A stretch of DNA of 20,528 nt from a virus. Shown here one piece after another: positions 6,819 to 13,698 of the stretch. Under the pieces are notes generated by a model. That model had not been told where the DNA came from, ran no database searches, and saw only the letters and a list, made by a program, of their open reading frames with translations. Location of the stretch: positions 1-20,528 of IMG/VR virus record IMGVR_UViG_3300030406_006891; one strand, given 5' to 3'. A program made the translations under genes and the position numbers. Position 1 is the first letter of the stretch; every line of letters starts with the position of its first letter.

Positions 6819-8476
6819 TAGGTTTTTTCCAAAAGTGAAATAGTTCCGTCACCTACAAATTTGGTTCTTTGGTTGTCCAAATCGTAATGAATTTCACGAA
6901 CCAAACATTGGTTGCAGGTTACGTTATCTTGAATTCTTGTAAAATTTAAATTATCCCCAGGCAAAATGTCTTTATTGATTTGATCAATAGTCACACTAAT
7001 TTTTAATTTTTTCCTATTATCCAAAATTGCTTGAAGATAATTTAACTGCTGACCCAAGGCATCGTGCATTTGATTGACTTTAATTTCTGTTCCTGAAGGG
7101 ATATTAGAATTTATTACTGACAATTCTTTTTCAGATTCAATAAATTGATAGTTGTCAGTCGCCAATGTTCCTTGCTCATTGCGTGTTTTAAATTTACAAG
7201 AAACCTGTTTAACAATATTAAAGTCATAAGATGTGCTAACTATATCTCTTTCATCCAAAATTGTTGCTGTCGGCACGTTTGCTTTATCTATAATAAATGC
7301 TTTAGGACTTACACCACCTGCGGTTGTTATTTTTAAATAAAATTGATAGTTGGTGTTTTTACATATTTCATCAGCAAATTCCTCAAAGTCAGTATCTTTA
7401 GCATTTGTCGCCATTATCCCTGCTAGTACATCATCATCTGAATTGGGTGCTTTTGTATTATTAGCAGGTGAAAACCATAAATCTAAAATTTCATAAATAT
7501 TTTTGTAAGTTGTTCTTGCCTCATACAACAAAACGCCATCCCAATCCGTTGTACTTTGGTAAACTTTAGAACTGACAGTAAATTGTGAATTTGAATTAAC
7601 ACCATCAATGTAAATATTTGTTTCGTAATCACCACTACCGTAGCCAGGATTTGGGTACCAGTTTGAAAATCCTATAAAAGCATATTTACCACTATAACCA
7701 TCCTGCCATTTACGATCCTTTGGAATTATTCTTTTGGATGATCCACGACTTAAAACTGCATAAGGTGTATTTAATCCTTTATTTATATATGCACGTTGTG
7801 CGGATCCTCCTGAGATACCACTGTCAGTTACGACTTGAAGCGCAGTAAAAGTCGCACTACTGCTGTCAACAGGTATGGTGCATGTATTACCCGATACTGA
7901 TAAAACTGTATAAACTACATCATTTTCAACAGGACTTTGCGCACCACCTGAAGTTATTTTTATTTGATCACCTGCTTTTAAATTTTCCTCTAGTGTGCCT
8001 GAACCCATTTCAACATTTGAAATAGTAATGGTGGTTGTACTACCTGCTGTAAAACTGGCTATGGGCCATGTTCCAACTGATCTGTTATTTGCTAACGATT
8101 GATGCCGTGCATACTCATATAAATCAAAAACAATTAAATCAGCATTTATGTTTTTTACTACTGAATAGCCGTACCACAAACCTAATTCCTTTGATGTCGG
8201 CTCACCAATATCAATTGCGGTTAAATACTGCTGATCAGGATTTGTAATTAAACTATTATAATTTGTTGCATACGAAAATGGATGTGATGTTTGGTCGGGT
8301 CGGTTAGCAATAGCCATTTGGCCTGCTTGCAATTTTATCCAACCCTCTCCTGACCATTTTATAGTCGGTAGTGAAACTATATGCGGTTCATAATAATTAA
8401 AACCTTGATAGCCCTCAGTTGACATATAGTAATCAGTCGAATTAACTGTCATCTGTACCGTTACAAGTTGGGTCAT
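6818..8476 (-). CDS. Tail-tip / baseplate-like protein, function unknown
   Basis: This 552-aa protein starts at an ATGA overlap with the tape measure stop, the usual place of a distal tail or hub protein. The N-terminal part (1-135) and C-terminal part (220-552) are globular and aromatic-rich. Residues 145-218 form a small beta module (AGDQIKITSGG, VVYTVLSVSGNT) that looks inserted between them. The C-terminus has DILPGDNLNFTRI (about 507-519), CNQC and VREIHYDLDN segments that recall hub-type tail proteins which end in a beta domain. No peptidase or lytic motif is visible. The protein is probably part of the tail tip complex, but I cannot name a family. Confidence 0.74.
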   Translation of the reverse strand: MTQLVTVQMTVNSTDYYMSTEGYQGFNYYEPHIVSLPTIKWSGEGWIKLQAGQMAIANRPDQTSHPFSYATNYNSLITNPDQQYLTAIDIGEPTSKELGLWYGYSVVKNINADLIVFDLYEYARHQSLANNRSVGTWPIASFTAGSTTTITISNVEMGSGTLEENLKAGDQIKITSGGAQSPVENDVVYTVLSVSGNTCTIPVDSSSATFTALQVVTDSGISGGSAQRAYINKGLNTPYAVLSRGSSKRIIPKDRKWQDGYSGKYAFIGFSNWYPNPGYGSGDYETNIYIDGVNSNSQFTVSSKVYQSTTDWDGVLLYEARTTYKNIYEILDLWFSPANNTKAPNSDDDVLAGIMATNAKDTDFEEFADEICKNTNYQFYLKITTAGGVSPKAFIIDKANVPTATILDERDIVSTSYDFNIVKQVSCKFKTRNEQGTLATDNYQFIESEKELSVINSNIPSGTEIKVNQMHDALGQQLNYLQAILDNRKKLKISVTIDQINKDILPGDNLNFTRIQDNVTCNQCLVREIHYDLDNQRTKFVGDGTISLLEKT

Positions 8477-11025
8477 CCTGCAAGTACCGTAGCAAGTTCA
8501 GGTTGTCCAGATCGATTTGCATTATTGACAACTGAACTAATGTATTGGTGTAAAGGAAGTTTTACTTGGCCTTCCATATCAAGGTAAACATTAACAACAG
8601 TTTGACCACCACCTAGTTCATGATTTGGAATAATTGTTCCGTTGCTAGGAGGTGTAAATAACTCTGGGCCTTTTTCACCGACAAGTATGGTTCTGCCACC
8701 GCGAACTGATCCACCATCTGCGAAAGGTAAAATCTTTTTTACTGTATTAACTACTTTATTAATTGTATTGGTAACTGGATTACCACTACCACCACCACCT
8801 ATATTTCCTATGCGATCAATAGCATTTTTAAGTGCATTAATTGGAGAAGCCAAAGCATCAATTGCACTTTTTAAAGCTATTAAAGGTGCTTTTAAAACTT
8901 CTAAAGGACTTTTTAGTGATTGTAAAAATGTACCAACCTTACCCAATATTCCTGCTACAAATTTTAAGGCATTAATTAAGGGTCGTAATAATTTTAACTG
9001 TTCTCTTAATAAAGGAACAAATACTTCAAATAATGGTTTTAATTCAACTAAAATTTCTACTAACGATTCAATAACTGGTGCCAGTAAATCTATTATGGGA
9101 TCAATTAATTCGAATAAAGCATCAAATACTTTTCCTAAAGCCTCTTGTACTTTTTCGTTGGAAAGAATCAAAGCCATCATTCCTTCTTGAATACCACCTT
9201 CAGCAAATGCTTTACCAACATTCATAGCACGTTGACCTGACTTACCACCTGCTTTGGCTATTGCAGAACCATGTTTACCGACAAAATCACCAACTGCTCC
9301 TGCACCTGCCTTAATACCTGTGACCATGGTAGTCATAAAATCAGCCATATCTGCTAACTGTGTTTTGTTACCCGATAATGACTTACTAAACTTGCTTGTA
9401 ACTGCATTTAATTTAGTCGCAGTATCTAAAATAAATTGGTAAGTATTTTGTTCATCTATAAGTTCTTGATTTACTTCAATGGTCATTTCAGTAAAACGAC
9501 CTTGTGCTTCTGCGGTTTTATTAGTTAGATCAACAACTTCTAACATCGCATCAACGGTTAATATGGTTTCTTCGGTTATTGTTTTACTTTGTGTTTGATA
9601 TTTACCGCTTAGATTTACGACTTCTAGGTGCTTTTCTTCCCACTCTTGTGCTTTTTTTATTGCCTCACTAGCTAACCTATCAACGTTTACATACTGTTGG
9701 GCTATGTTAATTGTATGTTCTTCAACACCAACTGTATTATCTTTTAGCGTTGATGTTAAATCGACAACTTCAAGAACATGGTCAACGACCTCCAAGGTTA
9801 CTTCAGAAAATCTTTGATATTCTTGACCACCTTGTTTTGTTAAATTTACAACTTCAACCTGTGCTTCTTCTAAAGCAATAGTGTGTTCTATTAAATTACT
9901 GTATTCCTTGTTGACTTCGCCTACTAATTCAACTACTTCAAGTTGAACTTCTTTTATATCACTTACTGGTTTTACTGTTGCTTCAAGATTCTGTTTAGCT
10001 TTTGCAACATTTTTATCTATTTCTGCAAAATCTATTGCCGTGGTACCTGTTTTTAAATTAAGTATTTCTTGTATTGCGGTTATTTTTTCTATGTTTTCAA
10101 GTCTTTCTTTATCTGTACGCAAAGCATTTTTAGTTATGTTTTCTCTTTCGTAATGTTTTAAATTTTGATTTTTTAATGCTTGTGCCTGTTTTTTAAAAAT
10201 TACATTAAGTTCCTCATTTCTTTTCAACAGTGCATTAACTTCTTTTTGTAATGTTTTGGTGCTTTTTTCCATTAAGGAAAAAGGATCGCCAGTAGTTGCC
10301 AAAAGAAATAACCGTTTTAAACCTAAAAAAGCTTTATTGACTATTGGCAAAACAACTTCGCCAAATATAACTCGAAATGTTTTTGATAATTTATTGATCT
10401 CGTCGTTAAAAGCGGCTGATTGGTCTATGGCGTCTTGAGTTAAAACACCGCCGTATGCTTCTAGTTGCTTGCCTAATAATCTTAAACCACTTTCACCTTC
10501 GTTTAAAAACGGCAACAGTTCTGCACCTGCACCACCAAAAAGTCTAACAGCCGTTTCAGCTTTTTCTGTTGGGTCTTTAAGATTTTTAATTCCAGTTGCT
10601 ACCTTAAAAAGTATTTCTTCAAGTGGTATGGCAACACCATTGACATCTGTAATCTGTACGCCTAGCTTTTCAAATGCTTCTGCTTGTACTTTGGAACCAT
10701 CAGTAGCTTTGCCTGCATTTATGGCTAATTTCTGAAGCGACTTATTTAGCTTTTCAGCACTAACTCCTGACTGTTCACCTGCAAATTGGAATTTTTGCAA
10801 TGCTTCTGCACCCAAACCAACTTGCAAAGATACTTTGTGAACCCGATCAGCAAAATCGAGCATTTTGTTAGTAAATGCGGTAATGGAACCAACAGCAAAT
10901 GCACCTGCAATAACTCCTTTTAAACTTCCAAAGCCTTTTTCAAGAGCCTGGACGTTTCGGTTTACTGCATTAAATGCCTTACCTGTTTTATCGGTTGCGG
11001 TTATACCGACATTTAAATTAGCCAT
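8473..11025 (-). CDS. Tape measure protein
   Basis: This 850-aa protein sets tail length and is injected with the DNA during infection. The N-terminus (ITATDKTGKAFNAV) is typical of lambda/HK97-type tape measures; a hydrophobic segment is at about 35-52, and hydrophobic helices recur at about 635-700. Long coiled-coil regions occupy 250-350. The C-terminus has FADGGSVRGG (768-777) and VGEKGPELFTP (782-792), the standard tape-measure signature. Residues about 362-528 hold a 28-residue repeat with the core LEVVDLT. Its ATG follows directly after the TAA of the frameshifted chaperone frame. At 850 aa the tail would be of the order of 1.5 Å per residue, about 130 nm, if the usual siphovirus ratio applies (inference). 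Confidence 0.93.
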   Translation of the reverse strand: MANLNVGITATDKTGKAFNAVNRNVQALEKGFGSLKGVIAGAFAVGSITAFTNKMLDFADRVHKVSLQVGLGAEALQKFQFAGEQSGVSAEKLNKSLQKLAINAGKATDGSKVQAEAFEKLGVQITDVNGVAIPLEEILFKVATGIKNLKDPTEKAETAVRLFGGAGAELLPFLNEGESGLRLLGKQLEAYGGVLTQDAIDQSAAFNDEINKLSKTFRVIFGEVVLPIVNKAFLGLKRLFLLATTGDPFSLMEKSTKTLQKEVNALLKRNEELNVIFKKQAQALKNQNLKHYERENITKNALRTDKERLENIEKITAIQEILNLKTGTTAIDFAEIDKNVAKAKQNLEATVKPVSDIKEVQLEVVELVGEVNKEYSNLIEHTIALEEAQVEVVNLTKQGGQEYQRFSEVTLEVVDHVLEVVDLTSTLKDNTVGVEEHTINIAQQYVNVDRLASEAIKKAQEWEEKHLEVVNLSGKYQTQSKTITEETILTVDAMLEVVDLTNKTAEAQGRFTEMTIEVNQELIDEQNTYQFILDTATKLNAVTSKFSKSLSGNKTQLADMADFMTTMVTGIKAGAGAVGDFVGKHGSAIAKAGGKSGQRAMNVGKAFAEGGIQEGMMALILSNEKVQEALGKVFDALFELIDPIIDLLAPVIESLVEILVELKPLFEVFVPLLREQLKLLRPLINALKFVAGILGKVGTFLQSLKSPLEVLKAPLIALKSAIDALASPINALKNAIDRIGNIGGGGSGNPVTNTINKVVNTVKKILPFADGGSVRGGRTILVGEKGPELFTPPSNGTIIPNHELGGGQTVVNVYLDMEGQVKLPLHQYISSVVNNANRSGQPELATVLAG

Positions 11026-11525
11026 TTATTTTTTTTCTTTGCTTTCCTTAACTTTAAAGTATCCGACCCATCCGTATATTTCGTTCATTGACATCTGCAT
11101 TATTTCAAAAACTGACTTATGTAAATGTTCAGCCAATTGAAATAAAAAATATAAGTCAGGATCGGATGTTAGTTTTTTTCCGCTACATCCGAATCAACTT
11201 CATCACCAGACATTTCACCAACTACACGACTTATTACTTCAGGATCAACCTGTCGCATAAGTTCCTGTCGGTTGACTGACCTAAAAATTGGTTTTCCTTC
11301 AGCATCCAAAGCTCTTTGAATCAGTGCTTCAACAATTGCTTCCGCTTTTTTGCCTTGATCACTTAAAGCAAGAATTTTTTCCTGCTGAAGAAAATTAAGT
11401 GATGGTTTGTAATAGATGACAGATGGTTTACCATCAACAGCCCATTCAGGGACTTCAATCGAGGATAAACCACCTGACAATCGTTCACGAAAATGACTTT
11501 TCGCTGACTCAAGTATTTGAGACAT
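11026..11525 (-). CDS. Tail assembly chaperone, frameshifted (G-T type) product
   Basis: If ribosomes slip by -1 at 11172-11178, the frame continues past the short stop for 48 more residues and stops at TAA 11026-11028, directly before the tape measure ATG. Base 11172 is read twice, giving a 166-aa product. The added tail reads LTSDPDLYFLFQLAEHLHKS, then VFEIMQMSMNEIYGWVGYFK and a lysine-rich end. LFQLAEHL and E-I-Y-G-W-x-x-Y-F are the conserved features of the T extension in siphovirus G-T chaperones. The extension has no start codon with a ribosome binding site of its own. Both products are usually needed in a fixed ratio to fold the tape measure. The frameshift is inferred from the heptamer and this conserved tail; not shown experimentally. 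Confidence 0.88.
11169..11525 (-). CDS. Tail assembly chaperone, short (G-type) product
   Basis: This 118-aa protein lies between the tail tube and tape measure genes, the place of lambda gpG. It is mostly helical, with a conserved YYKPSLNFLQQEKIL segment (38-52) and a VDPEVISRVVGEM helix near its end. It would bind the tape measure and keep it soluble during tail assembly. The zero-frame stop (TAA at 11169-11171) comes immediately after an A AAA AAC heptamer that can cause a -1 frameshift. The start ATG is preceded by AAGAAGGCC, which gives a short-spaced ribosome binding site. Confidence 0.88.
   Translation of the reverse strand: MSQILESAKSHFRERLSGGLSSIEVPEWAVDGKPSVIYYKPSLNFLQQEKILALSDQGKKAEAIVEALIQRALDAEGKPIFRSVNRQELMRQVDPEVISRVVGEMSGDEVDSDVAEKN
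11172..11178 (-). promoter_or_regulatory. -1 programmed ribosomal frameshift site (A AAA AAC)
   Basis: In the chaperone gene the final codons are GAA AAA AAC TAA. The heptamer A AAA AAC has the X XXY YYZ form in the correct phase, one codon before the stop. A -1 slip opens a 48-codon frame with a conserved tail chaperone sequence. An 8-bp inverted repeat (11162-11169 and 11185-11192) surrounds the heptamer. Confidence 0.87.
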
Positions 11526-11547
11526 GGCCTTCTTTTATTAAAGGTTA

Positions 11548-11937
11548 TTAAACAGTCGATGCTGTCAAAGCACCTGTTCCTTGAAAACTAAATGATGCAG
11601 TTACCATTGCACCAATAGCATTCGCCCGACTAATTGATGTAATTAAAGCAGTACCCGAATAATAGGTGTCACCTGTGGTAGCACCTTCTGGGTACAAATT
11701 TAACGTAACTGAAGCACCTGCGGTCATTGCACCCTGACCAGTGGTATCAGTTTCATCCCACATACAATCAATCGATCCGCTAAAAGAAGTTAAATCTGAA
11801 ACATAAGTCCTAGCGGAATCACTTAATTCAGTGTCTTCAATAGTGTCGGCAGTTTCATCGAAAGAAAAACCTGTTACCTCGGCAACAGTATTGCTTCCAA
11901 TTTTGACGATACCTTCACTTCCCTTGTGCGTTGCCAT
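11548..11937 (-). CDS. Major tail tube protein
   Basis: This 129-aa protein forms the stacked hexameric rings of the non-contractile tail. It starts MATHKGSEGIVKIGSNTVAE and contains SFDETADTIEDTELSD (25-40), ARTYVSDLTSFSGSIDCMWDET-type strands and NLYPEGATTGDTYYSG (79-94), a pattern strongly conserved among siphovirus tail tube proteins. It ends SFQGTGALT. The ATG has AAAGGG upstream at good spacing, fitting the high expression needed for a major virion protein. It overlaps the small gene upstream by 23 nt and is 22 nt from the chaperone gene. Confidence 0.92.
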   Translation of the reverse strand: MATHKGSEGIVKIGSNTVAEVTGFSFDETADTIEDTELSDSARTYVSDLTSFSGSIDCMWDETDTTGQGAMTAGASVTLNLYPEGATTGDTYYSGTALITSISRANAIGAMVTASFSFQGTGALTASTV

Positions 11938-12061
11938 CTTCTTTCCCTTTCTTATTTGATGATGACGGTTTATTTACTGACCAACCTTTCCTTTCCATTT
12001 CTTCCACCTTGGAAGGATGAACCTGAATGGAGTCAGTACCCTTAAAAAACATTTCAATCAT
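11915..12061 (-). CDS. 48-aa small protein between tail completion and tail tube genes
   Basis: This short gene fills the gap between the minor tail protein and the tail tube. The ATG at 12059-12061 overlaps the upstream stop as ATGA, the same arrangement as several neighbours, with AGAGG upstream; an in-frame ATG at 12052 is a second candidate. The protein begins MIEMFFKGTDSIQVHPSKVE and continues with EMERKGWSV, then a polar, lysine-rich tail. The pattern, a beta strand followed by V-H-P and a helix ending in K-G-W, is one I associate with tiny conserved phage proteins of this kind near head or tail genes. Function unknown. Confidence 0.72.
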   Translation of the reverse strand: MIEMFFKGTDSIQVHPSKVEEMERKGWSVNKPSSSNKKGKEDGNAQGK

Positions 12062-12696
12062 ATTGCCTCTCTTAAAAAGACCTGTTTAAAATTTTTTTCA
12101 AATTTATTTTTAAAATTACTATTAACATAGTGACGAACAATACTATAAAACGGATATCCACCTTGATAGGTGGTTTCAGGTTCAAAAGCTATTACCATGG
12201 TTACGTTATTTTTCTTGTCACGTTTAAAAATACCTGCACGGCCCTTAATTGTATGGGAAAAATAATTTGGTTTGCTTAATAACCTGCCTACATCGCCTCT
12301 TTTAATATTTCCAAATTTATTTGTTTTATAATTACTGGTAGGAACTGCAATTGCTTTTCGTTTTGGCAATCGTGTGCCTCCATGGGTTAAAAGCGACATA
12401 TAATCACTAGGGAAAGTCCCAATATTTGCTCTTCGTGCTTTTTTAGGAAAATTTGATGATAGAAAACCAACCCTAGATTCCAGTTTATTCTTATCTGTTT
12501 TTTCAAATAAAATAGATTTCATGGTAAATGGCGTTGGTCGATCAACATATTTTGGCAGTGTTTGTTGTAATCGTATTCTTGAACCCATTGCCAAATCATT
12601 TAAAGTATTTCTTATTATTGATGGAATCTTTTTTTTGCGTGTTCGATTCCATTTTTTGGTGAAATCCTTAATATCTGCTTCAATGTTTACTCTCAT
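12058..12696 (-). CDS. Minor tail / tail completion protein
   Basis: This 212-aa basic protein has an N-terminal helix followed by LNDLAMGSRIRLQQTLPKYV (32-51) and DRPTPFTMKS (52-61), which are typical of a family of siphovirus minor tail proteins found just before the tail tube gene. THGGTRLPKRKAIAVPTSNY (104-123) is the second conserved block of that family. It probably works at the head-tail interface or in completing the tail. It overlaps its upstream neighbour by 4 nt (ATGA). The exact role in the virion is inferred. Confidence 0.8.
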   Translation of the reverse strand: MRVNIEADIKDFTKKWNRTRKKKIPSIIRNTLNDLAMGSRIRLQQTLPKYVDRPTPFTMKSILFEKTDKNKLESRVGFLSSNFPKKARRANIGTFPSDYMSLLTHGGTRLPKRKAIAVPTSNYKTNKFGNIKRGDVGRLLSKPNYFSHTIKGRAGIFKRDKKNNVTMVIAFEPETTYQGGYPFYSIVRHYVNSNFKNKFEKNFKQVFLREAI

Positions 12697-13139
12697 TTTG
12701 CAACATCAGGTGCGTTTTCAGCAAAATGGTAAGAAACCACATAAATTAGCGATATAAAACCAATCGGTTTTTCAGTTGATCCATCAAAACTGATTTCTGT
12801 TGAAGACAACATAACTTCTTTGGCTAAACCATTTAAAAAACGATCACCAGATATTGCAATTTGCACTTCCTTAGAAATGGTATCAATGGTGTCATCAAAA
12901 TTGGACGTACCCTGACAGTAAGCCTCAATTGATAGCGATAATCTACTTTCGATTAATCGTGTATCACCAACTGATAAATATTCTGATTCTTCCTCATTGG
13001 TATAGATTAAAATACCTGGCAAACTGGATTGCTGTAACGGATAAATCCTGCTTTGAAAAACGTTAGATCCTGTGGTTGTCAAACCTGTTAATAAAGTGCC
13101 AACCCTTTCTCTAATTTGTTGCCTTAAATGATTTGCCAC
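12693..13139 (-). CDS. Tail terminator-like protein
   Basis: This 148-aa protein starts at a GTG codon overlapping the preceding TAG by one base. It begins MANHLRQQIRERVGTLLTGL and includes RIYPLQQSSLPGILIYTNEE (31-50), then LSIEAYCQ and TIDTISKEVQIAI (82-98 region) and a beta-rich end with FISLIYVVSYHFAENAP. This is the form of proteins that cap the tail and set its end (lambda gpU-like). Location between the head-tail joining and minor tail genes agrees. No odd feature apart from the GTG start. Confidence 0.85.
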   Translation of the reverse strand: MANHLRQQIRERVGTLLTGLTTTGSNVFQSRIYPLQQSSLPGILIYTNEEESEYLSVGDTRLIESRLSLSIEAYCQGTSNFDDTIDTISKEVQIAISGDRFLNGLAKEVMLSSTEISFDGSTEKPIGFISLIYVVSYHFAENAPDVAK

Positions 13140-13447
13140 TATTGTTCTTCAAGCATTATTTCAGTAATTCCAGTTCCATCTGGTCGTATATTGACAGCCT
13201 TGTAAGTAATGCTGTTAATTTCAAAAGTATCACCATGGGCTACTGCTGAAACATCTGACGTTTTAACAGTAATGATTGGTATTTGTGCTTCAACGCCGAC
13301 TTCCCCAGCATCCACAAGCTGATACTCGTTATTAAATATGCCATTAATAGAACTACTGCTCCCACCAGAAGGAGTGAAAGATATAGAAACCCCGTGGGTA
13401 TCAGTATCAAAAAACGCATCAAGATCCGCAGACGTCTCAAGTGGCAT
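13139..13447 (-). CDS. Head-tail joining protein (lambda FII / Phage_attach-like)
   Basis: This 102-aa protein is predicted to bind between the head connector and the tail. It starts with SADLDAFFDTDTHGVSISFT and includes ITVKTSDVS and GDTFEINSITYKAVNIRPDGTG strands (72-93 region), the conserved pattern of small head-tail attachment proteins that follow the capsid gene. Length fits the family. It overlaps the 65-aa gene upstream by 11 nt and the tail terminator-like gene downstream by 1 nt. Confidence 0.84.
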   Translation of the reverse strand: MPLETSADLDAFFDTDTHGVSISFTPSGGSSSSINGIFNNEYQLVDAGEVGVEAQIPIITVKTSDVSAVAHGDTFEINSITYKAVNIRPDGTGITEIMLEEQ

Positions 13448-13634
13448 TTTTCTTTCGTGTTTTCTTAACTGGTCCGTTTTCGGTTGTCAGTTTTTCCGCA
13501 GGCATTTCAGTCGTTGCTTCCGCACGTTCCATTCCGATTAACAATCTTGCTTCTTCATCAGGAATTTCTGCAACATCTCCGATTTTGTAGCCTTGCTTAT
13601 TTGCCCGACAATTCGCTTTAAATTTAATTTTCAT
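13437..13634 (-). CDS. Small basic protein following the capsid gene
   Basis: This 65-aa protein is the first gene after the major capsid ORF. The N-terminal 40 residues follow the pattern MKIKFKANCRANKQGYKIGD with AEIPDEEARLLI (21-33), a small beta-helix form seen in many phages between capsid and head-tail joining genes. The C-terminal 25 residues are polar and end in a Lys/Arg-rich stretch (KKTRKKNAT), which could bind DNA or the capsid interior. Precise role unknown. ATG is preceded by TGGAAAT. Confidence 0.75.
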   Translation of the reverse strand: MKIKFKANCRANKQGYKIGDVAEIPDEEARLLIGMERAEATTEMPAEKLTTENGPVKKTRKKNAT

Positions 13635-13652
13635 ATTTCCATTCGGGTTGAA

Positions 13653-13683
13653 CCCTTAGGACCGTTGGTGACGATCCTAAAGG
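13653..13683 (-). other. Stable intercistronic hairpin after the capsid gene
   Basis: Between the capsid stop (13699) and the 65-aa gene (13634), minus-strand RNA can form a 13-bp stem with two G-U pairs and a 5-nt loop: CCTTTAGGATCGT, loop CACCA, ACGGTCCTAAGGG. No T-run follows on the minus strand, so it is not a normal terminator in the sense direction; the T-run lies on the other side and would serve plus-strand transcripts. A role in stabilising the capsid mRNA or in limiting downstream expression is inferred. Confidence 0.6.
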
Positions 13684-13698
13684 TTTTTTAAACGATTA

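Noticed and set aside
8642-9190. 182-codon open frame on the plus strand
   Set aside because: It lies fully opposite the tape measure gene, has low-complexity Ser/Pro/Asn content with no family resemblance, and arises from the biased composition of the true gene.
13240-13440. 66-codon minus-strand frame with hydrophobic residues
   Set aside because: It overlaps the head-tail joining gene, whose frame matches a known family, and has no independent start signal.
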